Shown here: positions 1 through 6,276 of the stretch, one piece after another
How the letters are laid out: every line of letters starts with the position of its first letter
Position numbering within the stretch: the first letter of the stretch is position 1
Assembly (NCBI GenBank): GCA_013816275.1
Contig: JACDER010000045.1
Location: 1-8,397 of the forward strand
Direction of reading: 5' to 3'
Origin: Actinomycetota bacterium
GTDB lineage: Bacteria > Actinomycetota > Thermoleophilia > Gaiellales > Gaiellaceae
DNA length: 8,397 nt
The notes under the pieces: model-generated
Told to the model about the DNA's origin: nothing
Database searches by the model: none
Seen by the model: only the letters and a program-made list of their open reading frames with translations
Program-made: the position numbers and the translations under genes

Positions 1-440
1 GGCCTGCGCTCGTCGCGGAATTTGGTCTGGATTTGATAGAAGTGCACCGGCAGCTGCCGGTAGCTCTTGATCTCGTTGCGCGCGATGTCGGTGACGACCT
101 CTTCGGAGGTCGGCTGGATCACGAAGTCGCGCTCGTGCCGGTCCTTCAGGCGTAACAGCTCCGGGCCATAGGCCTGCCAGCGTCCGGATTCCTGCCAGAG
201 TTCGGCCGGATGGAGCGCCGGCAGCAGCATCTCCTGCGCGCCGATCGCGTCCATCTCCTCGCGGATGACCTGCTCGATCTTCCGGTGCACGCGCCAGCCG
301 AGCGGCATGAAGGTCCACAAGCCCGCCGTCACCTGGCGGATGAACCCGCCGCGGACGAGCAGCTTGTGGCTGACGGCCTCCGCGTCGGCGGGGTCATCGC
401 GGAGCGTGGGTAGGAAAAGCTCTGAGGACCGGGCAATCAT
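1..440 (-). CDS. proS: Prolyl-tRNA synthetase, bacterial type (5' part, runs off window)
   Basis: This is the first 146 residues of a cytoplasmic class II aminoacyl-tRNA synthetase that charges tRNA-Pro with proline using ATP. The frame opens at ATG 440-438 and is still open at base 1, so the catalytic centre, the editing insertion and the anticodon-binding domain lie outside. The N-terminus ([20 protein letters not shown]) aligns with the start of E. coli ProS. Further bacterial ProS landmarks are the [11 protein letters not shown] block at about residues 78-88, [11 protein letters not shown] at 91-101, the TSEE segment at 111-114, and [11 protein letters not shown] at 134-144, where FRDE opens class II motif 2. 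This pattern separates it from the archaeal/eukaryotic-type ProS. It begins 15 bp after the ispG stop, so it is probably cotranscribed with ispG. No good Shine-Dalgarno is visible in that short gap; the start rests on alignment of the N-terminus. Confidence 0.96.
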   Translation of the reverse strand, partial: MIARSSELFLPTLRDDPADAEAVSHKLLVRGGFIRQVTAGLWTFMPLGWRVHRKIEQVIREEMDAIGAQEMLLPALHPAELWQESGRWQAYGPELLRLKDRHERDFVIQPTSEEVVTDIARNEIKSYRQLPVHFYQIQTKFRDERR

Positions 441-455
441 GGTTGTCCGGGCAGG

Positions 456-1595
456 CTACTCGGACCCGAGCGGGATCAAGGAGGCCTCGGCCATCGCCAG
501 CGCGGCCGGCTTCGCCATCTTCAGGCGCTTCGGCCGGTGCATCCCCTCGGCGATCCACTTGTCGATCTCGAAGAAGAGCTCGTCGACGAGGATGTCGGAG
601 GAAACCTTCTTGAGCACGCGGCCGTGGGCGTAGACGAAGCCGACATCTCGGCCGCCGGCGATGCCGAAATCCGCATCTCCCGCCTCCCCCGGTCCGTTGA
701 CCGCGCAGCCGAGCACGGCGACCTCGAAGTGCTGCGGGTAGGACGCGAGGCGCGCTTCGACCTTCTCGGCCAGCCTCTGGACGCCCACGTTGTCGCGGCC
801 GCACGAGGGGCAGGCGATCATGATCGGGCCTCGCTCGCGGAGACCGAGCGATTTCAGGATCTCGAAGCCGGTGCGCACTTCCTCGACCGGATCGGCCGTC
901 AGCGACACGCGGATGGTGTCGCCGATGCCGTCGACCAGGAGCGCTCCCATGCCGACAGCGCTCTTGATCGAGCCCGAGAACGGCGTCCCCGCTTCGGTCA
1001 CGCCGAGATGGAGCGGGTAGGGCACCTTCGCCGACAGCATCCGGTAGGCGCGAATCATCGTGGGCACGTGGCTCGACTTGACCGAGATCTTGAAGTCGCG
1101 GTACTCGAGCTTCTCGAGCAACCGGACCTCCTCGAGCGCGGCCTCGACGAGCGCCTCGGCCTGGTCCTGCTGGGCGAGGTCAAAGAGGTGCTTCGGGAGC
1201 GAGCCGGAGTTGGCGCCGATCCGCATCGGGATACCGGCCGCCTTCGCCTTCGTCACGACCTGCTCGACCTTCTCGGGCCCACCGATGTTGCCGGGGTTGA
1301 TGCGCACGGCCGCGACTCCCGCGTCGATCGCCTTGAGAGCGAGGCTCGCGTTGAAGTGGATGTCGGCAATCACCGGAATCGGCGAGAGCCGGACGATCAG
1401 CTTGAGCGCCTGGGCGTCCTCCTCCTTCGGAACCGCGCACCGCACGACCTCGCAACCGGCGGACGCGAGCGCGGCGATCTGTGCGGTCGTCGCCTCGACG
1501 TCGCGCGTCGGCGTCAGCGTCATCGACTGGACGACGACGGGTGCCCCGCCGCCGATCCTGACCCCACCGACTTCGATCGAACGCTCGCTGGGCAT
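456..1595 (-). CDS. ispG: 4-hydroxy-3-methylbut-2-enyl diphosphate synthase (IspG/GcpE)
   Basis: Cytoplasmic [4Fe-4S] enzyme of the MEP isoprenoid pathway. It reductively converts 2-C-methyl-erythritol 2,4-cyclodiphosphate to HMBPP. The 379-residue product matches the family along its whole length. Landmarks are GGGAPVVVQSMT at about 15-26, RDVEATTAQI at 31-40, VIADIHF at 75-81, RINPGNIG at 98-105, LHLGVTEAG at 195-203, GIGDTIRVSL at 223-232 and DPVEEV at 235-240. The Fe-S ligands are expected to be C262 and C265 in CPSCGR, C297 in GCAVNGPGEA, and E304, matching E. coli C270, C273, C305 and E312. The frame stays open upstream to an ATG at 1682, but those 29 extra residues are Gly/Arg-rich and unlike the family. 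ATG 1595 puts the conserved N-terminus in place and lies seven bases after a TACAAT box. There is no Shine-Dalgarno, which fits leaderless expression. About 25 residues follow the second cluster domain as an Ala/Lys-rich C-terminal tail. Confidence 0.96.
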   Translation of the reverse strand: MPSERSIEVGGVRIGGGAPVVVQSMTLTPTRDVEATTAQIAALASAGCEVVRCAVPKEEDAQALKLIVRLSPIPVIADIHFNASLALKAIDAGVAAVRINPGNIGGPEKVEQVVTKAKAAGIPMRIGANSGSLPKHLFDLAQQDQAEALVEAALEEVRLLEKLEYRDFKISVKSSHVPTMIRAYRMLSAKVPYPLHLGVTEAGTPFSGSIKSAVGMGALLVDGIGDTIRVSLTADPVEEVRTGFEILKSLGLRERGPIMIACPSCGRDNVGVQRLAEKVEARLASYPQHFEVAVLGCAVNGPGEAGDADFGIAGGRDVGFVYAHGRVLKKVSSDILVDELFFEIDKWIAEGMHRPKRLKMAKPAALAMAEASLIPLGSE

Positions 1596-1809
1596 GCGTC
1601 CGATTGTAGTTGGGCCAGCTGCCGACTCAGTCCTCGAGCGCGCCCTGCCGCCCCCACCGCCTCCAACGATTCTCGGGAACACGCCCAGTGGCCGGCGAAG
1701 CCGAGCTTTGCCCGGCGAGAGCCGAACAGCGCTGTGCCATGCCTATACGAAGAAGAAGGGGGCCAACGGGGGAAACATGGTTTCCCCCGCTTTCCTTTCC
1801 CCCGTTCTT
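1596..1809. other. Intergenic gap between rseP and ispG, the only sizeable non-coding stretch
   Basis: These 214 bp separate the two transcription blocks. At the rseP side lies a long hairpin (1751-1811). In the middle are two imperfect direct copies of a CCGGCGA(G)AGCCGA unit at 1692-1704 and 1712-1725, followed by the perfect 10-bp palindrome ACAGCGCTGT at 1726-1735. At the ispG side is a promoter-like box (1603-1608). Open frames can be drawn through it on both strands, but none resembles a protein I recognise. The density of symmetric sequence is unlike the flanking coding DNA and would fit a dispersed intergenic repeat, which cannot be tested from one copy. Confidence 0.7.
1603..1631 (-). 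promoter_or_regulatory. Putative leaderless promoter of ispG-proS
   Basis: On the minus strand TACAAT (1608-1603) matches the TATAAT -10 consensus at five of six positions. It is followed by exactly seven bases before the ispG ATG at 1595, so a transcript starting at the usual distance would begin at or next to the A of ATG. Leaderless mRNAs of this TANNNT-spacer-ATG form are common in Actinomycetota. The -35 side is weak: CTGAGT at 1630-1625, with a 16-base spacer, shares only the central TGA with TTGACA. Absence of a Shine-Dalgarno before ispG and the terminator-like hairpin upstream support the call. The exact start site is inferred. Confidence 0.5.
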
Positions 1810-1811
1810 CT
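1751..1811 (-). terminator. Long two-part hairpin after rseP, probable transcription terminator
   Basis: Arms at 1767-1776 and 1780-1789 form a perfect 10-bp stem (CGGGGGAAAC with its complement) around a 3-base loop at 1777-1779. An outer pair, AGAAGAA at 1751-1757 with TTCTTCT at 1805-1811 plus GGGGG at 1758-1762 with CCCCC at 1799-1803, adds 12 bp with one bulged base (1804). Read in the gene direction, the rseP TAG at 1812-1810 is the edge of the structure, and the 3' arm ends in a pyrimidine-rich TTCTTCTTC run. Position and strength fit termination of the rpsB-to-rseP transcript. The tail is not a clean U-tract, so a Rho-assisted or processing role is possible. The symmetry would also work on the plus strand. 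Confidence 0.6.
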
Positions 1812-3027
1812 ATCCGCCGCCTAAGCGGCCGATGTCGTTCGAGAGCCCCACGAAGAAGAGCAGGACGACCAGAAAGATCCCGATCGCCGACACGCGCTCG
1901 TAGATCTCGCGCTTGACCGCCCGGCCGCGGATTCCCTCCACGATCGAGAACGCGATGTGACCGCCGTCGAGGGGCAGCAGGGGAAGCAGGTTCAGCAGGG
2001 CAAGCGAGAGGCTGATCAGCCCGAGCACCCAGAGGTAGCTCTGGAGGCCCTCCTTGAGCGCGCTCGACGACCCCTGGACGATGCCAACGGGACTGGCTAT
2101 GTCCTTGCGGCCCTGGCCGTGGACCAGGTTGCCGAGCGAGACGCCGATCTGCTTCGTGACCGTGCCGGTGAGCTTGATCGACTGCCAGAACGCCTCGGGC
2201 GGCGAGAGACCCTTCCCCTCCAGCGTGAACCCGAGCCTGTAGAAGCCGTCCTTCCTGTGCGCCTGCACAGGCTCGAGCGGGATGAACCGACCGTTCCGCT
2301 GGACGAGCAGCCTGAGCGTGTGGCCGTGCGAGCCGGAGATCCGCTGGGGAATCTGCGAGGGCTTGTTGAGGACGACCCCGTTGATCTGCAGGATCTTGTC
2401 TCCTGGCTTCAGCCCCGCCACAGCCGCGGGCTCCTTCGGCAACACGGACGCGACCCGGAACGTCGCCTTGCCGCCGCCGGCCATGAACAGCGCGGCGAAG
2501 AGGATGATCGCGAACAGGAGATTCGTCCCCGGCCCGGCGAAGATGACGATGACCCGCTTCCATGCGCGTTGCCGCCAGTACGCGTGCTTGCTCAGCGCCT
2601 CTCGGGCCTCGCGGACGCCCCGGTCGGCCGCGCGGCGCGGTCCCGGCGAGACGAACGAGTGGTCAACCGCCTCCTCGAGCTCGTCGACTGCCTGGAGCGC
2701 TTCGGCCTCCCGGTCCTCGGCCAGTGCCCGCTTGAGGCGCTCGACGGGCCCGTAGAGCTGCGGCGCCTCCTGCAGCGCCGGGCCGAGATGCGCGTCGACG
2801 TCCGACGGCGCCATCCGGTGCATCCCGGGGATCTTCACGTAGCCACCGAGCGGGATCGCGCCGATTCCGTACTCGATGCCGTTCCGCGTCACCTTGGCGA
2901 GCGCGGGTGGAAAACCGATGTAGAAGCGCGTCGGCTTCATCCCGACGAGCCGCGCCATGAAGAAGTGACCCGCCTCGTGGACGAGGATCAGGAAGGCCAG
3001 CCCGAGAATGGAGATGACGAGACTCAC
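1810..3027 (-). CDS. rseP: Site-2 protease, M50 family zinc metalloprotease RseP/RasP
   Basis: Membrane-embedded zinc protease that cuts transmembrane segments of anti-sigma factors and remnant signal peptides. The 405-residue product starts with a hydrophobic segment (about 4-24) that carries the HEAGH zinc motif at 17-21. GGYVKIPGM at 61-69 is the usual downstream block. A second membrane segment (about 158-182, with FAGPGTNL at 163-170) is followed by one PDZ domain (about 183-255: AGLKPGDKILQINGV at 204-218). The third zinc ligand lies in LDGGH at 353-357, D354, after NLLPLLP. A last hydrophobic segment spans about 380-395. Residues 70-150 form an unusually charged insert. With one PDZ it resembles Gram-positive/actinobacterial homologues rather than E. 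coli RseP, which has two. The start is GTG 3027, overlapping the dxr stop as GTGA; a GGGGAG ribosome site lies about 10 bases upstream. The substrate here is unknown. Confidence 0.95.
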   Translation of the reverse strand: MSLVISILGLAFLILVHEAGHFFMARLVGMKPTRFYIGFPPALAKVTRNGIEYGIGAIPLGGYVKIPGMHRMAPSDVDAHLGPALQEAPQLYGPVERLKRALAEDREAEALQAVDELEEAVDHSFVSPGPRRAADRGVREAREALSKHAYWRQRAWKRVIVIFAGPGTNLLFAIILFAALFMAGGGKATFRVASVLPKEPAAVAGLKPGDKILQINGVVLNKPSQIPQRISGSHGHTLRLLVQRNGRFIPLEPVQAHRKDGFYRLGFTLEGKGLSPPEAFWQSIKLTGTVTKQIGVSLGNLVHGQGRKDIASPVGIVQGSSSALKEGLQSYLWVLGLISLSLALLNLLPLLPLDGGHIAFSIVEGIRGRAVKREIYERVSAIGIFLVVLLFFVGLSNDIGRLGGG

Positions 3028-4085
3028 GCGACCCCCACTCCCCGCTCAGCCAGCCGTCGAGCCTCGGCATCGGCTTCGACCAGCTCGTCCCGGTCTCTTG
3101 GAGCTGCTCCGTCTGCTGCATCGAGCGTCTCGGCGACGACCTCGGCGATGCCCAGGAAGGGGAGCCTCCCATCGAGGAAGGCGGCGACGGCGACCTCGTT
3201 GGCGGCGTTGAAGACGCACGGATTCGTCCCTCCGAGCTCTCCCGCCCTCCGCGCGAGTGCGAGCATCGGGAAGGTCTCGAGATCGGGAGCCGTGAACTCG
3301 AGCGTCAGCCCTCCGGCGAGGTCGAGCTGGGGAATCGGCGTCGCGGCCCGCTCCGGATACGTAAGTGCGAACGAGATCGGAACGCGCATGTCCGGATAGC
3401 CGAGATGCGCGAGCACGGCCCCGTCCCGGAACCTGATCAGGGCGTGCACGATCGAGCTCGGGTGGACGACGACCTCGATCCGGTCATAGGGAAGGTCGAA
3501 CAGGAAGTGCGCCTCGATCAGCTCCAGGCCCTTGTTGGCGAGCGTGGCCGAGTCGACGCTGATCTTCGGCCCCATGTTCCAGGTCGGGTGTGCGAGCGCC
3601 TCGGCCGGCGTCACGTCGACGAGCTCGTCGCGGCTCTTCCCGCGGAAGGGGCCGCCGGACGCGGTCAGCACCAGCGTGTCCACCGACTCGCGCGACCGGC
3701 CCTCGAGGCACTGGAAGGCGGCGCTGTGCTCGCTGTCGACCGGAAGCAGGAGGCCTCCGCCCCGCTCCCAGGCGGCGATGGCCAGCTCGCCGGCGACGAC
3801 CAGGCTTTCCTTGTTCGCGAGCGCGAGCGCGATGCCCCGTTCGAGCGTCCACAGCGTCGCGTCGAGGCCGGCGAATCCGACCACGGCGTTCAGCACGAGG
3901 TCGGGCTCGGCCCGCTCGAGCAGATCGGTCAGGTTGCCTCCGACCTGAGTCAGCGGCGCGAGCCCGTCGATCGGCTGCGAGCCCGAGGCGGCGGCGACGA
4001 GCTCGAGCTCCGGGTGGGCCGAGATGATCTCCAGAGACTGCCGCCCGATCGAGCCGGTGGCGCCGAGCAGCGCGATTCTCTTCAC
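3024..4085 (-). CDS. dxr: 1-deoxy-D-xylulose 5-phosphate reductoisomerase
   Basis: Cytoplasmic, NADPH- and divalent-metal-dependent enzyme that turns DXP into 2-C-methyl-erythritol 4-phosphate, the committed MEP-pathway step and the target of fosmidomycin. The product is 353 residues. It shows the NADPH-binding GATGSIG at 8-14, ANKESLV at 90-96 and PVDSEHSA at 115-122 with metal ligands D117 and E119. TASGGPF follows at 141-147, HPTWNMGPKISVDSATLANK at 166-185 with ligand E188 just after, and NAANE at 293-297. The family is usually near 390-400 residues. The missing stretch is in the NADPH domain after residue 35, where several secondary-structure elements are absent yet the frame is intact. 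GTG 4085 gives the family-like start VKRIALLG; upstream GTG 4097 and TTG 4100 are alternatives adding four or five residues. The stop overlaps the rseP GTG. It lies 33 bp after cdsA. Confidence 0.95.
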   Translation of the reverse strand: MKRIALLGATGSIGRQSLEIISAHPELELVAAASGSQPIDGLAPLTQVGGNLTDLLERAEPDLVLNAVVGFAGLDATLWTLERGIALALANKESLVVAGELAIAAWERGGGLLLPVDSEHSAAFQCLEGRSRESVDTLVLTASGGPFRGKSRDELVDVTPAEALAHPTWNMGPKISVDSATLANKGLELIEAHFLFDLPYDRIEVVVHPSSIVHALIRFRDGAVLAHLGYPDMRVPISFALTYPERAATPIPQLDLAGGLTLEFTAPDLETFPMLALARRAGELGGTNPCVFNAANEVAVAAFLDGRLPFLGIAEVVAETLDAADGAAPRDRDELVEADAEARRLAERGVGVA

Positions 4086-4113
4086 CGGGCGGTGCACCAA
4101 GTCAGTGTAGGCC

Positions 4114-4139
4114 GTTGCCTAGGCCGCGCCGTAGGCAAC
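4114..4139 (-). promoter_or_regulatory. Hairpin spanning the cdsA stop codon, upstream of dxr
   Basis: GTTGCCTA at 4114-4121 and TAGGCAAC at 4132-4139 are perfect inverted arms with a 10-base GC-rich spacer. The 5' arm on the transcript covers the last cdsA codons and the 3' arm contains the TAG stop (4121-4119). No T-run follows, so it is not a standard terminator. It could stabilise the upstream mRNA end or modulate expression of dxr. Function is inferred; the symmetry is directly visible. Confidence 0.4.
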
Positions 4140-4943
4140 CAGCACGTAGAAGGAAGCGACGATCGCGAACAGCTGAGCGTCGATCCGGTCGAGCATACCG
4201 CCGTGGCCGGCGAGCAGCGTGCCGGTGTCCTTGACGTGCATGTCCCGCTTGATCGCCGACTCGAACAGGTCGCCAACCGGGGCGGCGACCGCGATCACGA
4301 TCCCGAGCACGACCGCTTGCCAGTCGGCGAGAAAGTCCTGCTTGTACATCGCGAAGAACGGGACGAGGATCGCCACGATCGTCCCGCCGACGAACCCCTC
4401 CCAGGTCTTCCCGGGCGAGGTGCGCGGCGCGAGCTTGTGACGGCCGAAGAGCCTCCCTGTGAAGTAGGCGGCCGTGTCGGAGGCAAAGACGGCCAGCACG
4501 ACGGTCAGCGTGGCGAGCTGCGCATGGACGGGTATGTCCCTCAACAGGATCAGGTGTCCGAGGCCGAGCCCGATCCAGCCGGCGCCGAGAATGGTCGTGC
4601 CGACCGAGACGGTCGTCGGCGGAGTCGTGTCGGCGACGCCTTTGAGCAGGAAGGCGAAGGCGAGGGTCGCCATGAACCCGGCCATCATCCAGGTGAGCCC
4701 GCCGAGCTGGGCGCCTAGCAGCGCGAGCAGCGTCCCGGCGAATCCGGCGAGCACGACCGGCCGCAGGTTGCGCGTCATCGTGTACAGCTCGTGCAGGGCG
4801 ATGAAGCCGGCGACCACGACGAGAGCGAACACCCACCAGCCCCCGAGCCAGAGCAGGCCGATCACCGCCGGCAGGCCCGCCGCCGCGACCAGGATCCTGG
4901 ACCAGAAGGAACTCATCGGGGCCCGGCGCCCGGTGGCACGCAT
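4119..4943 (-). CDS. cdsA: Phosphatidate cytidylyltransferase (CDP-diacylglycerol synthase)
   Basis: Integral membrane enzyme that makes CDP-diacylglycerol from CTP and phosphatidic acid, the branch point for phospholipid synthesis. The 274-residue product is mostly hydrophobic, with roughly seven or eight membrane segments from residue 14 on. The conserved SDTAAYFTGRLFGRHKLAP (155-173) and SPGKTWEGFVGG (176-187) match the family core. The C-terminal CdsA signature is present as SAIKRDMHVKDTG (229-241) followed by GHGGMLDRID (246-255). An Ala at 245 sits where Pro, Gly or Ser is usual. The start is uncertain. GTG 4952 would overlap the uppS stop as GTGA; ATG 4943 has a GGTGA ribosome site five bases upstream and is chosen; ATG 4916 starts right at the conserved membrane domain. 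The choice changes only a basic N-terminal leader of up to 12 residues. Confidence 0.94.
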   Translation of the reverse strand: MRATGRRAPMSSFWSRILVAAAGLPAVIGLLWLGGWWVFALVVVAGFIALHELYTMTRNLRPVVLAGFAGTLLALLGAQLGGLTWMMAGFMATLAFAFLLKGVADTTPPTTVSVGTTILGAGWIGLGLGHLILLRDIPVHAQLATLTVVLAVFASDTAAYFTGRLFGRHKLAPRTSPGKTWEGFVGGTIVAILVPFFAMYKQDFLADWQAVVLGIVIAVAAPVGDLFESAIKRDMHVKDTGTLLAGHGGMLDRIDAQLFAIVASFYVLVAYGAA

Positions 4944-4948
4944 GGCGC

Positions 4949-5683
4949 TCACCGACCGCCGAAGCGGCGGCGGCGGCGCGAGTACTCGTGAAGCGCCGCG
5001 TGCAGGTCGCTCTCGTCGAAGTCCGGCCACAGGCGGTCGACGAAGACGAGCTCCGAGTAGGCGAGCTGCCACAGGAGGAAGTTCGAGATCCGCTGCTCGC
5101 CGGAGGTCCTGATCAGAAGGTCAGGCTCGAGCAGCTCCGGATCGGCCAGGGCGGCCGCGAACGCATCCTCGTCCACGTCCTCGGCCCTCACGCCCGCCTC
5201 GATCAGGCGCCGTGTGGCCTCGACGAGCTCCGCGCGCCCGCCGTAGTCGAAGGCGATCCAGAGGTCGATGCGGTCGTTGGCGGCCGTCTCGTCTTCCATT
5301 GCGGCCATCCGCGCCTGCAGCAGGTCCGGCGCGCGATCGCGCCGGCCGATGAAGCGCGTCCTCACACCCTGTGCCGCGAGATCGGGAAGCTCGCGCTCGA
5401 TCGTCTCCTCGAAGATCTCCATCAGCGCCTCGACCTCCGCCGAGGGCCGCGTCCAGTTCTCGGTGGAGAACGCGTAGACGATCAGCGACTCGACCCCGAG
5501 GTCGATCGAAGCCTCGACCGTCCGGCGCAGTGCCCTGGTGCCCGCCCGGTGCCCTTCCGTCACGGGCAGGCCACGGGTCTCGGCCCAGCGGCCGTTGCCG
5601 TCCATGATGATCGCGATCGAACGCGGGATCTCGGGAAGGTCCCGCTCGGCAGCGGGCTCAGCGAGGGAAACGCGCTCGTGCAC
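4949..5683 (-). CDS. uppS: Isoprenyl transferase (undecaprenyl diphosphate synthase, UppS family)
   Basis: Cytoplasmic cis-prenyltransferase that adds isopentenyl diphosphate units to an allylic primer, making the long-chain polyprenyl diphosphate that becomes the cell-wall lipid carrier. The 244-residue product has the full set of family motifs. These are IAIIMDGNGRWAETRG at 23-38 with catalytic D28, GHRAG at 44-48, YAFSTENW at 70-77, FDYGGRAE at 145-152, RTSGEQRISNFLLWQ at 192-206 and LWPDFDE at 218-224. FDYGGR carries Asp where most homologues have Asn. The tail is Arg-rich. The start is GTG 5683, 29 bp after frr; no other in-frame start codon fits between the frr stop and the conserved region. 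Product chain length cannot be read from sequence; in some Actinomycetota such enzymes make decaprenyl diphosphate. Dxr and IspG in the same block supply its substrates. Confidence 0.95.
   Translation of the reverse strand: MHERVSLAEPAAERDLPEIPRSIAIIMDGNGRWAETRGLPVTEGHRAGTRALRRTVEASIDLGVESLIVYAFSTENWTRPSAEVEALMEIFEETIERELPDLAAQGVRTRFIGRRDRAPDLLQARMAAMEDETAANDRIDLWIAFDYGGRAELVEATRRLIEAGVRAEDVDEDAFAAALADPELLEPDLLIRTSGEQRISNFLLWQLAYSELVFVDRLWPDFDESDLHAALHEYSRRRRRFGGR
4956..4970 (-). promoter_or_regulatory. Short hairpin at the uppS-cdsA junction
   Basis: CCGCCG at 4956-4961 and CGGCGG at 4965-4970 form a perfect 6-bp GC stem with a 3-base loop. It sits inside the uppS arginine/glycine codons and ends three bases before GTG 4952 and 12 bases before the preferred cdsA ATG at 4943. 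The position could affect ribosome reinitiation. Such short stems also arise by chance in GC-rich codons for Arg and Gly, so the role is tentative. Confidence 0.25.
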
Positions 5684-5693
5684 AGTGCCAGCC

Positions 5694-5709
5694 CCGTTCT
5701 CCGGAACGG
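5694..5709 (-). promoter_or_regulatory. Hairpin between frr stop and uppS start
   Basis: CCGTTC (5694-5699) and GAACGG (5704-5709) pair perfectly around a 4-base loop in the 29-bp frr-uppS spacer. The only purine-rich GGAG near uppS lies partly in this loop and 3' arm, some 17 bases from the GTG, so it is an unlikely ribosome site. The hairpin may set uppS expression relative to frr or mark an mRNA processing point. No T-run follows. Confidence 0.35.
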
Positions 5710-5712
5710 CGC

Positions 5713-6276
5713 TCAGACCTCCATGATCTCTTGCTCTTTGTGCTGCAGCAGCTCGTCGATGGAGCTCGTGTGGCCGTCGGTCAGCTTCTGCACCTGCTCT
5801 TCGGCCCGGCGCTCCTCATCCTCACCGACGTCCCCCTTGGTGGAGAGCTCCTTGAGATGGTGGATCGCGTCGCGGCGAATGTTGCGCACGGCGACGCGGC
5901 CTTCCTCGGCGATGTGCCGCACGACCTTGACCAGCTCCTTGCGCCGCTCCTCCGTCAGCTGGGGGATCGGGAGGCGGATCATCTTGCCGTCGTTCGAAGG
6001 CGTGAGCCCGAGATCGGACTCCTGGATCGCGCGCTCGATCGCCTTGACCGAGCCCGGGTCGAACGGCTGGATGGTCAGCATGCGCGGTTCCGGAACGTTG
6101 ATCGTGGCGAGCTGGCGCAGCGGAGTCGGCTGCCCGTAGTAGTCGACGTTCACGCGGTCGAGCAGAGCGGCGGACGCGCGGCCGGTTCGCACCGTGTTGA
6201 GCTCGTGGCGCGCGGCCTCCACCGACTTGTCCATGCGTGAGGAGGCATTCGCGAGGAAGTCTTCGATCGGCGTCAT
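5713..6276 (-). CDS. frr: Ribosome recycling factor
   Basis: Cytoplasmic factor that, with EF-G, splits the post-termination ribosome for a new round of translation. The 187-residue product is close to the 185 of E. coli. Its layout is typical: an N-terminal helix of domain I (about 1-30), the [11 protein letters not shown] block at 30-40, the beta-rich domain II with [18 protein letters not shown] at 42-59 and [13 protein letters not shown] at 61-73, then the two long C-terminal helices from about 106. These helices carry [11 protein letters not shown] at 107-117, VRNIRRDA at 130-137 and the charged Glu/Arg/Gln stretch to the end. ATG 6276 overlaps the pyrH stop as ATGA, and GGAAG lies eight bases upstream as a ribosome site. 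The frame extends upstream into pyrH but without family similarity. The pyrH-frr pairing is widely conserved in bacteria. Confidence 0.97.
   Translation of the reverse strand: MTPIEDFLANASSRMDKSVEAARHELNTVRTGRASAALLDRVNVDYYGQPTPLRQLATINVPEPRMLTIQPFDPGSVKAIERAIQESDLGLTPSNDGKMIRLPIPQLTEERRKELVKVVRHIAEEGRVAVRNIRRDAIHHLKELSTKGDVGEDEERRAEEQVQKLTDGHTSSIDELLQHKEQEIMEV

Noticed and set aside
1596..1682. N-terminal extension of IspG by 29 residues from ATG 1682
   Set aside because: The added residues are Gly/Arg-rich and not part of the family; they span the putative promoter. ATG 1595 matches the usual N-terminus.
1767..1789. CRISPR repeat or transposon end suggested by the palindrome
   Set aside because: Only one copy is visible, with no spacers, no transposase and no target-site duplication around it.
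537..1916. Plus-strand open frame (459 codons) antisense to ispG and the intergenic gap
   Set aside because: Arg/Asp/Leu-rich composition, no recognisable domain, and it is almost wholly opposite the conserved ispG coding sequence.
1520..2563. Alternative minus-strand frame (347 codons) overlapping rseP and ispG
   Set aside because: It is a frame-shifted reading of rseP with Arg/Ala/Pro-rich output. The real rseP frame carries HEAGH, PDZ and LDGGH and is uninterrupted.
1957..3399. Long plus-strand open frame (480 codons) antisense to rseP and dxr
   Set aside because: It lies opposite two clearly recognised genes. Its product is a low-complexity Arg/Asp/Glu/Leu-rich string with no family motif, as expected for antisense frames in GC-rich DNA.
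3405..4718. Plus-strand open frame (437 codons) antisense to dxr and cdsA
   Set aside because: A shadow of two conserved minus-strand genes; the translation is compositionally biased and without motifs.
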